A DNA stretch of 64,000 nucleotides from contig NZ_LYPF02000001.1 in NCBI RefSeq assembly GCF_001661595.2, forward strand, positions 248,001 to 312,000, written 5' to 3'. The stretch is from Crocinitomix algicola. GTDB lineage: Bacteria > Bacteroidota > Bacteroidia > Flavobacteriales_D > Crocinitomicaceae. Below the pieces are notes generated by a model. It was not told where the DNA came from and searched no databases. It was given only the letters and a program-made list of their open reading frames with translations. Both the position numbers and the translations under genes were made by a program. Of this stretch, positions 52,070 through 60,776 are shown one piece after another (positions within the stretch are counted from its first letter, which is position 1; each line of letters starts with the position of its first letter).

Positions 52070-54366
52070 GCTTTAGATAAACTTACTTCCACAAATTTTG
52101 AAACTGGCGTATTACTTCTTTTTGCTGTGCTATTAACCGGCACTAATACATTTGCCTCAGGGAAGTATGTTGCGACACATCCACGGGCAATATCGTACTC
52201 AATTACCTTGAAGTTCCTAGCAATTCGCTCACCATCTTGAAAATGGCTGGTAATATGAACAACATCCTCAGTTTGAAGTCCTTTTTCTGCCATATCAAAT
52301 TTATTCATAAGTAAAACTCTTCTCTCATTAAGAATTCCTCGATACCGATCATCCATTCCATAAATTGTCGTATTGTATTGATCATGGGTCCGTATGGTCA
52401 TTAAAATTAAATTACCATTGGCAACCTTCTTCCTAGGAACTTCATTAATCGTGAAGTTCGCTTTACCATTTTCTGTGTTGAATTTTCGTTCACGAGCACC
52501 ATTGGGCAAATAAAAGCCCCCAGGTTTTCTTACACGTGCATTGTAATTATCAAAACCATCTATTGTCTCTTCTACTATATCCCTAATGTAATCATAGTTG
52601 CTTACAAGCTTCTTCCAATTCACGACATCATTGCCGAATGTGTATTCCCCCATAGCTGCAACAATAGCTGGTTCACTCATTAAGTTCTCAGAGGCATTGT
52701 CTAGCTGACCATAGCTTTTTTGGACAACCCCCATAGAATTTTCTATTGTGACAAATTGCGCAACTCCATTTTGTATATCTTTTTCAGAACGACTAACACA
52801 AGGAAGGATCAAAGCTTCTTTTCCTGTCACTAAATGGGAACGATTCAACTTAGTAGAAACCTGAACAGTCAAATCACAATTTTGTATTGCTTCTCCTGTA
52901 AACTGACTATCAGGTGTTGCTGATATAAAATTACCTCCCATAAAAAAGTAAAACTTAACTTTGCCCTCTTTACAAGCTTTTATTGATTCAACTGCGTCGT
53001 AACCGTGATCTCTTGGAAATTTCATTTTGAAGCGCTCATCTAACCGATCTATAAATTCTGATTTAGGTTTTTCCCATATATTCATTGTTCGATCACCTTG
53101 CACATTAGAATGTCCTCTAACAGGACAGGTTCCTCCTCCTTCAATTCCTATACTTCCCTTAAGCAATAAGATGTTCACTACTTCACGAATATTATTCACA
53201 CCATTTTCATGTTGTGTTAACCCCATAGCCCAACAAATCACGATCTTTTTCTTCGCGATAAATAAATCTGCAGCTTTCCGAATATCTTCCTCTTCCACTC
53301 CACTTTCTCTAACTAAATCATCAAAATTTTCTTTTCTTATCGAATCTATTAACTCATCATAACCTGCGGTATAGTTTTGAATGAAATCATGATCAAAAAC
53401 CGAGTTCGGGCGCTTATCTTCAGCCTGCAACATTAAAAGCATAATTGCCTTTAATAGTGCAACATCGCCATTTATTTTAACCTGTAAATACAGATCATCC
53501 AATTGCGTTCCACCTTTCACTATTGAAAGCGGATTTTGAGGATCTACAAAAACATTATTACCAGCTTCAGGTATTGGATTTACACTAATTATCTGACCAT
53601 TATTCTCTTTACACTTTTCCAAAGCAGCAAGCATTCGAGGATGATTGGTGCCCGGATTTTGTCCCATAACTACAATTAGTTCCGCTTTATGCAAGTCTTC
53701 AAGTGTAACTGAACCTTTTCCAATTCCTACTGTTTCACTCAGTCCAACACCACTAGATTCGTGACACATATTAGAACAATCAGGCAAGTTATTAGTTCCC
53801 AATTGCCTTGCAAACAACTGATACAAAAATGCAGCTTCATTACTTGTCCGTCCCGATGTGTAAAACACCGCTTCATCAGGACTATTCAGAGATTTTAGTT
53901 TTGAAGCAATTTTATTAAAAGCTTCTTCCCAACTAATTGGTTGATAATATGAACTCCCTTCAGGCAAATAAAAAGGCTCCGTTATTCGTCCAGATTTACC
54001 CAACCAGTAATCCGTCTGTTTACTGAGCTCTTCAACTGAATACTTCTTAAAAAAATCACGGCCCACTTTTTTAATTGTCGCTTCTTCCGCGATGGCTTTA
54101 GCCCCATTCTCACAATACTCACCTAGAGAAGAACGTTTTCCATCAGGATCTGGCCATGCACATCCTGGGCAATCAAAACCATCCTTTTGATTCATTTTAT
54201 TCAGCAACTTAATTCCTCGCCAAAGTCCTAATTCACTGCTAATATGACGCATCGAGGAAATAATGGCTGGAATACCAACTGCCTTCTTTTTTCTTTGTGT
54301 CAAGGTGAGTCCTTTTTGACTAAACTCTTCTGGTGGTACAATTTGTACTGCTCTTTTTACAGTCAT
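52066..54366 (-). CDS. FdhF/YdeP-family molybdopterin oxidoreductase
   Basis: 766 residues, usual length for YdeP-type proteins. Seen: FDCPGCAWPDPDGKRSSLGEYCENGAKA is at residues ~64-90, with the Cys set of this family in place of the usual 4Fe-4S CxxCxxxC motif; YTSGRTSNEAAFLYQLFARQ, CHESSGVG near the molybdenum site, GQNPGTNHPRML, and a C-terminal MopB domain ending at RSNTPVSKFVEV. The substrate is not known; YdeP is linked to acid resistance in E. coli (established but mechanism unclear). No accessory fdhD is adjacent. Confidence 0.92.
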   Translation of the reverse strand: MTVKRAVQIVPPEEFSQKGLTLTQRKKKAVGIPAIISSMRHISSELGLWRGIKLLNKMNQKDGFDCPGCAWPDPDGKRSSLGEYCENGAKAIAEEATIKKVGRDFFKKYSVEELSKQTDYWLGKSGRITEPFYLPEGSSYYQPISWEEAFNKIASKLKSLNSPDEAVFYTSGRTSNEAAFLYQLFARQLGTNNLPDCSNMCHESSGVGLSETVGIGKGSVTLEDLHKAELIVVMGQNPGTNHPRMLAALEKCKENNGQIISVNPIPEAGNNVFVDPQNPLSIVKGGTQLDDLYLQVKINGDVALLKAIMLLMLQAEDKRPNSVFDHDFIQNYTAGYDELIDSIRKENFDDLVRESGVEEEDIRKAADLFIAKKKIVICWAMGLTQHENGVNNIREVVNILLLKGSIGIEGGGTCPVRGHSNVQGDRTMNIWEKPKSEFIDRLDERFKMKFPRDHGYDAVESIKACKEGKVKFYFFMGGNFISATPDSQFTGEAIQNCDLTVQVSTKLNRSHLVTGKEALILPCVSRSEKDIQNGVAQFVTIENSMGVVQKSYGQLDNASENLMSEPAIVAAMGEYTFGNDVVNWKKLVSNYDYIRDIVEETIDGFDNYNARVRKPGGFYLPNGARERKFNTENGKANFTINEVPRKKVANGNLILMTIRTHDQYNTTIYGMDDRYRGILNERRVLLMNKFDMAEKGLQTEDVVHITSHFQDGERIARNFKVIEYDIARGCVATYFPEANVLVPVNSTAKRSNTPVSKFVEVSLSKA

Positions 54367-54567
54367 AATTATGCTTACTTATAAACTACGATAAATCTAA
54401 TGAATATAAATCAATTTTAATGTGTGTAGCATCAAGGTATGTTGCAGTACATAGATGCTAACGAAAACAAATAGCATTTATTAAACATCCTATAATTCTC
54501 AAATACAACCAAATAATGATTTGTTATTCATGCAGATAATAATTAAATTGTCGACTCAAACCTAGCT

Positions 54568-57420
54568 ATGAAAACAAATTTATTTTTGACTTTATTTCTC
54601 ATCTGTTCATTTAACACGATTGAGGCCCAATATATCTCACCAACTAATAGCGTTCCTGAAGGACCGTCAGTTGCTCCACTTGGTTGGTTCATGACAGGAT
54701 CAACGGATGTTTCTAATCAAGATTACTGGGCAGGATGGGCGGCTTATCCCTGGGAAGGCGTAGTGGATAATCCACCAAACGGACACACAGTTTGGCTAAC
54801 TGGTTTCTATAGCGAGACGGCATGGACAACAATTACAGGCTTAACTCCAGGAGATGTCTACACCTTTAATTTTTACATGTGTGAGCTACGGTCGAATGCG
54901 GGAGGCGCGGTTTCGCTTTACGATGGCACCCTATCCGTAACTGTTGCAGGTGTTGAAACGCTTTATCCCTTTACTGGTGGAGCAGATAATAGTTGGTCTG
55001 CCGAATCAATTACTTTTACTGCGGGGGCAGCAACTGAAAATATTACATTTAAATATCAACCACCCGGTTTAGTAAATGGGAATTTTTGGAACATTTCTTT
55101 CAGTGAAGAAGATGTTGAATTAGCTTGTGACCAGCTGTTAACCGAAGTATCTGACACGCTTCTCTGTTTAGGGGACGAAGTTACTTTATCAGCTGAATCT
55201 ATTCATGGTGGAACGATTACTTGGGATGGAGGAATTAGTGATGGAATCGCTTTTGAACCTCCATTAGGCACGACGCTCTATACCGCAACCAGTGATTTAG
55301 AAGAGGATTGTGAATTTGAAATTGAAATTGTAGTGAACGATTATCCCGAAGTCGACATTGTGATTGATGACACAGTAATATGCGATGGTGATTCCGCGTT
55401 AATAAACGTTAGTGGTGAAGCAGAATCTTACTCTTGGGAACCGGAGGACATAATTCCTGGGGAATATTATTTTCCCGAAATAGGTATGACAGAGATAACG
55501 TTGGTTGCTGCAAATGGGGTTTGTGAAACGACTTCAGAAACAACTTTAACTATGCATGAAAATCCAATTGTCGATGCCCTTGTAGATGATGATATAATAT
55601 GCTTAGGTGAATCATTTATATTTTCAGGAGAAGGGGCAGATTATTATGAATGGGATTCAGGTATAATTGATGGAGAACCATACACTCCTGATGAAACGGG
55701 TGTTTTCGCACATTTTGTAACTGGTTATAATGAAACAACTGGGTGTTCTTCATCAGATTATATCTATGTTACCGTTCAAGCCAGTCCAGAAGTGGAAATT
55801 ATGGATATAGACACTGAAATTTGTGAAGGTGAGTCTATTACATTAACAGGTTCTGGAGCTGCAACTTACGAATGGGACATGGGTGTGGAAGATGGTGTCG
55901 CATTTGAACCACCTGTTGGCACCACAACATATACGCTTACAGGAATTAACCTTGGTGGTTGTGAAGGTTATTCAAGTATTGAAATAACGGTATATGAAAT
56001 TCCTGACGTTTTAGCAAATGCTTCAGAAACTACTATTTGTGAAGGTGATGAAATTACATTATACGGAACAGGGGCTGATTCTTATGTATGGGATATGGGG
56101 ATTGTTGATGGAGAACCTTTTACACCCGATTACCCTGGAGGAACATATACAGTAATTGGAAGTTCTGGACCTGGCTGTATCGCTGAGAACGAAATAACTA
56201 TTACTGTAAATCCATTACCAGAAATTACGGCAAACTCGAGTTCTGAAGACATTTGTTTTGGTGATGAAGTAACCCTTTTTGGTTCAGGAGGTGACACTTA
56301 TGAATGGGAGGATGAAATAATCGACGGTGTTCCATTTGTACCGCTAACAACTGGTTTAAATGAATATACCTTAATTGGTGTAAATGAGTTAACGGGTTGC
56401 TCTAATGAATCAACTGTAACCGTTGAAGTTCATGAGAGTCCTGAACTGGAGATTTTAGCATCTTCTTTAGAAATTTGTTTTGGTGAATCCGTTGTTTTGT
56501 CGGGTTCAGGAGCCAGTACTTATATATGGTCTGACGGAATAGAAAATGGAGTTCCTTATTTCCCTGCAGGAATTGGAACGTTTGAATATACCTTAATCGG
56601 TGTTAGTGAATTTGGTTGTGAAAGTACACAGTCAATAACAATTCACGTTAACGATTGTGAACCAGTTTTGGCTGGATTCGAATTACCTAGTTCAATTTGT
56701 GTTAACGAATGTATAACTTTAAACGATACTAGTCTTGGTAATCCTGTAAGTTGGGAATGGAACTTTGGAGGAGCTACGGAGCCAAATACGTCGATTATTG
56801 AAAATCCTACAATATGCCTAAACACAGTTGGAACATATACAATAACCTTAAATGTAACGAGTGCGACAGGTGCTAGTTCAGTTGTAAATAAAGAATTTAC
56901 AGTTAATCCCATTCCTACAATTGAAACTAAACTTGATACGATTATTAACTTAGGGGGAACAGCATCGTTAATTGCGAATGGATTAGGTGAAGGAACTTAC
57001 TCGTGGGCACCTGAATATGGAGTCAATTGCTCAACGTGTTCAAGCACTCATGCATCGCCTACTCAAGATCAGGTATTTATAGTCGAATATATTGATCAGA
57101 ATGGCTGTATTGTAAACGATTCAGTAAATGTTCTTGTTAATTATGTTTTAAGCATTGGAGTACCTTCTGCTTTTTCTCCGAATGGCGACGGGAATAATGA
57201 CGTTCTATATGTAAAAGGCAGCGGTATAGAAGCCATAAGTTTTGAAGTCTACAATCGCTATGGTGAAAGGGTATTTCTATCAACCGAACAAAATATAGGC
57301 TGGGACGGTAGTTATATGAACAAACCAGAAAACCCAGGTGTATTTACGTGGGTCTTATTCTACACAACTAGCTATGGTAAGAAAGGAAAATTAAAAGGAA
57401 ATACAACCTTAATAAGATGA
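54568..57420 (+). CDS. Large T9SS type B (CHU_C) surface protein with tandem Ig-like repeats
   Basis: 950 residues. Signal peptide to IEAQ. Residues ~25-190 resemble a beta-sandwich of jelly-roll type (PLGWFMTGSTDVSNQDYW, ITGLTPGDVYTFNFYMCEL). About seven Ig-like repeats of ~70 residues follow (~190-695), each with I-C-x-G-(D/E)-x-x-x-L then Y-x-W. Then comes a PKD-like domain (CITLNDTSLGNPVSWEWNFGG), another repeat, and the gliding motility-associated C-terminal domain (CHU_C): AFSPNGDGNNDVLYVKG, NRYGERVF, GWDGSYMNKP. Probably an adhesin or cell-surface protein. Confidence 0.9.
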   Translation: MKTNLFLTLFLICSFNTIEAQYISPTNSVPEGPSVAPLGWFMTGSTDVSNQDYWAGWAAYPWEGVVDNPPNGHTVWLTGFYSETAWTTITGLTPGDVYTFNFYMCELRSNAGGAVSLYDGTLSVTVAGVETLYPFTGGADNSWSAESITFTAGAATENITFKYQPPGLVNGNFWNISFSEEDVELACDQLLTEVSDTLLCLGDEVTLSAESIHGGTITWDGGISDGIAFEPPLGTTLYTATSDLEEDCEFEIEIVVNDYPEVDIVIDDTVICDGDSALINVSGEAESYSWEPEDIIPGEYYFPEIGMTEITLVAANGVCETTSETTLTMHENPIVDALVDDDIICLGESFIFSGEGADYYEWDSGIIDGEPYTPDETGVFAHFVTGYNETTGCSSSDYIYVTVQASPEVEIMDIDTEICEGESITLTGSGAATYEWDMGVEDGVAFEPPVGTTTYTLTGINLGGCEGYSSIEITVYEIPDVLANASETTICEGDEITLYGTGADSYVWDMGIVDGEPFTPDYPGGTYTVIGSSGPGCIAENEITITVNPLPEITANSSSEDICFGDEVTLFGSGGDTYEWEDEIIDGVPFVPLTTGLNEYTLIGVNELTGCSNESTVTVEVHESPELEILASSLEICFGESVVLSGSGASTYIWSDGIENGVPYFPAGIGTFEYTLIGVSEFGCESTQSITIHVNDCEPVLAGFELPSSICVNECITLNDTSLGNPVSWEWNFGGATEPNTSIIENPTICLNTVGTYTITLNVTSATGASSVVNKEFTVNPIPTIETKLDTIINLGGTASLIANGLGEGTYSWAPEYGVNCSTCSSTHASPTQDQVFIVEYIDQNGCIVNDSVNVLVNYVLSIGVPSAFSPNGDGNNDVLYVKGSGIEAISFEVYNRYGERVFLSTEQNIGWDGSYMNKPENPGVFTWVLFYTTSYGKKGKLKGNTTLIR
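55129..56654 (+). repeat. Seven tandem coding repeats (Ig-like) in the CHU_C protein
   Basis: Protein repeats with the recurring order C-x-G-D/E, L-x-G-x-G, Y-x-W-D, then I-x-D-G-x-P-F-x-P and a Y-T-L-x-G strand. The closest pair is the fourth to sixth repeats. DNA identity between units is moderate, so they are not recent duplicates. Confidence 0.75.
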
Positions 57421-57428
57421 CCTAATAA

Positions 57429-58556
57429 TTAAAAATCTAGATCATCTAACACATGATAAATAGGATTCAACACTGATTCACCTAGTAGAATAGAACGCTC
57501 AGCAGACCAACCGTACAATGGATCTGGCAAATCATCATTGTCTTTAAACGGCATTTCAATTGTAAATGAAAGGCATCCGAATTTTTCAGCAATGGCATTG
57601 GAACATACTGTTAGGTTTGCCTGCCCAGGCTGATCCGGACCATAATTATGTTCATCCTGAAAATCCGGACAAATGTCCATCCAATGATTTTTAAACTTCT
57701 CTTCTAAGTTTTTCAAGCTTAAATTGTAACTCGGAATTCCTTCAGAAGCTGCAACGAAATTATAAGGTATAGCTTCATCACCATGAATGTCTAAAAGGAG
57801 ATCAACTCCGACTTCCTCCATTCGTTTTAAACAATTAAAAACTTCAGGACTCCGTTCCATGCTTGGTGATTGCCATTCTCGATTCAAGTTAGCACCTGCA
57901 GCATTTGCTCTGAGATTACCTGCAATTGAACCATCTATATTCATATTAGGAATAATGTAAAAACAGCATCTTTCAAGTAATTTTTGCGCAATAGAATCAC
58001 TTTCATCTAGCAAGCGGTCAATAACGCCATGAATAAACCATTCTGCCATACTTTCTCCTGGATGCTGTCTTCCAATTATCCAAACATTATCACCAACACC
58101 TTCATCTCCTATAATTAGCATATCTATATCTCTTCCTTCAACGGTTTCTCCTATCACTTCGGTTTGACATAAATCAGATAGTTGTGCATTATGCACTAGC
58201 TGTAAATGCGATTCGTACGAATAAGGCGCAAAATAAGCAAAGTAGACACTATTATTGGATGGCATATATTCAATGGTAAGAACACCATTTTCATATGTAG
58301 TTGGAACTCTAAACCAATCAACTCGATCATAAGAAACGCAGGCATGATAATTATCCCAACCTTCAGGATAGGTTGATTCACCGGCGTTCAAAATATTAAT
58401 GGTACATGCAATATCAATAGCTTCAGTCAATCGGAAATGAAACCACTGAAAAAAATCGGAGTTTGTATCTTTCGGGATTCTTAAGTTAATGATTCCATTT
58501 TCTTCAATTGATACAACTTCTATATTTCCACTATCAAAATTTGAACTGATTTTCAT
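57429..58556 (-). CDS. M14 family zinc carboxypeptidase (cytosolic CCP-like)
   Basis: 375 residues. An N-terminal beta-sandwich (~1-120; FFQWFHFRLTEAIDIAC, GWDNYHACVSYDR) precedes the catalytic domain, the architecture of M14-type cytosolic carboxypeptidases. Zinc ligands: H and E in RQHPGES (~165-169) and H in LDIHGDE (~255); substrate-binding NR in GANLNREW; general-base Glu in FTIEMPF (~333). Eukaryotic homologues deglutamylate tubulin, and the bacterial role is unknown. No signal peptide. It faces the CHU_C gene and stands apart from msrA. Confidence 0.9.
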   Translation of the reverse strand: MKISSNFDSGNIEVVSIEENGIINLRIPKDTNSDFFQWFHFRLTEAIDIACTINILNAGESTYPEGWDNYHACVSYDRVDWFRVPTTYENGVLTIEYMPSNNSVYFAYFAPYSYESHLQLVHNAQLSDLCQTEVIGETVEGRDIDMLIIGDEGVGDNVWIIGRQHPGESMAEWFIHGVIDRLLDESDSIAQKLLERCCFYIIPNMNIDGSIAGNLRANAAGANLNREWQSPSMERSPEVFNCLKRMEEVGVDLLLDIHGDEAIPYNFVAASEGIPSYNLSLKNLEEKFKNHWMDICPDFQDEHNYGPDQPGQANLTVCSNAIAEKFGCLSFTIEMPFKDNDDLPDPLYGWSAERSILLGESVLNPIYHVLDDLDF

Positions 58557-58620
58557 ACCTTATACTTTTTAAGTAAAGGTAGACAATACTGGAGAAGAAT
58601 TTCGTTTTAATCCAATAATT

Positions 58621-59304
58621 TTAATGTCCCTTGTTTGACTTCAGTAAATCTGGATATTTTGATTGAAATTTCTTAAGCCTTGGGATAGATACTGTTTGTA
58701 TATAACCTTGATTTGGATGCAGTTTTTCATAATCTTGATGATAATCCTCACCCATCCAAAAAACATCAAACGGTATCACTTCAGCTGCAACTGTATAGCC
58801 CTCTTTCTCGAGTTGTAATATTTTTTTATCAATAATTTCTTTTTCTGCCATATTCTGATAAAAAACTATACTTCGATATTGACTTCCATGATCAGGCCCT
58901 TGTCCGTTGACTTGTTCTATATTTTGACTCCCAAAATAAACATCAACGAGTTGATTAAAGCTAATTATTGTAGAATCATAATATACTTCAACTGCTTCAG
59001 CGTGACCCGTTGTTCCTGTATTTGATAGTTCGTAGGTTGGATTTTTTGTGTGACCACCCGAATAGCCATTGTACACTTCCTCTACTCCTATCACACTCTC
59101 AAAGATTGCTTCAACACACCAAAAACACCCACTAGCGAAGTAGGCTTTATTCAATTTTTTTAAATCTTTTGGTTTGTCCTTTTTCAAGGTAATATTTTGT
59201 TCGTTAATATTTTCCTTGTCCGATGCACCTCTACCTTCGCAAGCTGATGTTACAGATATGATTAATAGAGATGGTAATAATACAATTAATAAATTTCTTA
59301 ACAT
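58621..59304 (-). CDS. msrA: Peptide-methionine (S)-S-oxide reductase, lipoprotein form
   Basis: 227 residues. N-terminal MLRNLLIVLLPSLLIISVTSAC is a lipoprotein signal (lipobox TSAC), so the enzyme is exported. The catalytic core begins YFASGCFWCVEAIFESV, with the sulphenic-acid Cys in GCFWC, followed by EEVYNGYSGG, GTTGHAEAVEV and DPxHG-like QGPDHGSQYRS. It repairs oxidised Met in envelope proteins (inference from signal). MsrA usually works with thioredoxin or a membrane reductant; no partner is adjacent. Confidence 0.95.
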   Translation of the reverse strand: MLRNLLIVLLPSLLIISVTSACEGRGASDKENINEQNITLKKDKPKDLKKLNKAYFASGCFWCVEAIFESVIGVEEVYNGYSGGHTKNPTYELSNTGTTGHAEAVEVYYDSTIISFNQLVDVYFGSQNIEQVNGQGPDHGSQYRSIVFYQNMAEKEIIDKKILQLEKEGYTVAAEVIPFDVFWMGEDYHQDYEKLHPNQGYIQTVSIPRLKKFQSKYPDLLKSNKGH

Positions 59305-59401
59305 TCGTTCTTTTTTTCATTTTTAGTTCGTAATAAGCCTCAATTGCTTACAAAATAAAAGTACTCGAGTTCAGTAAAAATACATATCTTAACCGAAGAA
59401 T

Positions 59402-60625
59402 ATGAAATTTACTGAATTAGAACTAAAAGAAGGGCTCTTAGAAGCTTTATCATACATGGGCTTTGAAACGGCAACCCCAATTCAAGAGAAAGCCATACCA
59501 ATTATCTTAAAAAATTACGACCTAATTGCCTGCGCACAAACGGGTACTGGTAAAACAGCAGCCTTTGTCCTACCCATATTAAATAAGCTTATAGGTAAAA
59601 AAGACACATCAATAGACACACTAATTATAGTGCCTACGCGAGAATTAGCGATTCAAATTGAACAGCAAATTCAAGGATTATCTTATTTTCTTTCTGTTGG
59701 GTCGAAAGCTGTTTATGGAGGTGGTAGCGGAAAGGATTGGGAAGAGCAAAAAAACGCCCTGAAAGAAGGAACGGATATAATTGTTGCTACTCCTGGAAAA
59801 CTTCTCTCCCATCTAAAAATGGGTTATGTTAATTTTAAAAACGTCAAACACCTTATTCTTGACGAAGCTGATCGAATGTTAGATATGGGTTTTTTGGAGG
59901 ACATCACCGAAATTTCTTCTCATTTACCAAAGAATAGACAGACGTTGATGTTCAGTGCGACGATGCCGACTAAAATCAAACAGTTAGCTCGAAAAATTTT
60001 AAACGATCCAAAAGAAGTATCGTTGGCAGTGTCAAAACCAGCTGAAGGTGTTACACAGGCTGTTTATTTGACATTTGACAATCAGAAAATCCCAATCTTA
60101 ACACATATTCTAAATCAAAGAAAAGAATACGATAGCATTATTATATTCACTTCTGCAAAAGCCAAAGTTTCAGAAATAAACAGAAGTTTAAGAAGTGCCG
60201 GTTTTAAATCTAAACCTATTTCCTCAAACCTAGACCAAGATGAACGAGAAGAGGTCTTAAGGCTTTTTAGAGCAAAAAAGGTTAGGATATTGGTGGCAAC
60301 AGATGTAATGTCTCGAGGAATTGATATAAAAGAGATTAACATGGTTGTAAATTTTGATGTTCCGCATGACGCAGAGGATTATGTGCATCGAATTGGAAGG
60401 ACGGCAAGAGCTAATACCAAAGGAGAAGCGTTCACATTGGTCAATCCAAAAGACTTTCATAAACTTTCAAAAATAGAAAGGCTTATTGACGCAAAAGTTA
60501 CTCGACTAGAGCTACCAGAGGAATTTGGTGTTGGACCAGAATGGAAATCACCAAGTAAAAAGAAGAAAAACAAGCCATACTATAAAAAAAGAAAAAATTT
60601 CACTAAAAAGAAAAGCAATAAATAA
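59402..60625 (+). CDS. DEAD-box RNA helicase, RhlE-like
   Basis: 407 residues. All motifs are visible: Q motif TATPIQEKAIPIILK, motif I AQTGTGKTAAFVLPIL, Ia PTRELAIQI, II LDEADRMLDMGF, III SATMP, IV IIFTSAKAKV, V VATDVMSRGIDI, VI HRIGRTARA. The C-terminal ~35 residues are rich in Lys (SPSKKKKNKPYYKKRKNF...), an RNA-binding tail. It unwinds short RNA duplexes in cold adaptation, ribosome assembly or RNA decay. The gene starts 97 bases from the divergent msrA gene. Confidence 0.93.
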   Translation: MKFTELELKEGLLEALSYMGFETATPIQEKAIPIILKNYDLIACAQTGTGKTAAFVLPILNKLIGKKDTSIDTLIIVPTRELAIQIEQQIQGLSYFLSVGSKAVYGGGSGKDWEEQKNALKEGTDIIVATPGKLLSHLKMGYVNFKNVKHLILDEADRMLDMGFLEDITEISSHLPKNRQTLMFSATMPTKIKQLARKILNDPKEVSLAVSKPAEGVTQAVYLTFDNQKIPILTHILNQRKEYDSIIIFTSAKAKVSEINRSLRSAGFKSKPISSNLDQDEREEVLRLFRAKKVRILVATDVMSRGIDIKEINMVVNFDVPHDAEDYVHRIGRTARANTKGEAFTLVNPKDFHKLSKIERLIDAKVTRLELPEEFGVGPEWKSPSKKKKNKPYYKKRKNFTKKKSNK

Positions 60626-60654
60626 TCCCGGTCAACTTGGCAATGACCGGGATT
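60624..60654 (+). terminator. 11-bp perfect hairpin after the DEAD helicase
   Basis: AATCCCGGTCA (60624-60634) and TGACCGGGATT (60644-60654) with a 9-base loop, directly after the stop. There is no following T run (CCATGAAA), so it may stabilise the 3' end of the message rather than terminate intrinsically. A weaker CCGTC/GACGG hairpin lies at 60709-60728. Confidence 0.55.
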
Positions 60655-60776
60655 CCATGAAAAAGCTATTATTTAGTTACGCTTACTTATTAAAATAATA
60701 GACTAGTTCCGTCTAAAAATTAGGACGGTTATTAATAAGACACAATTATTTCAAAAAAGTTACACCTTTTTCGAAA

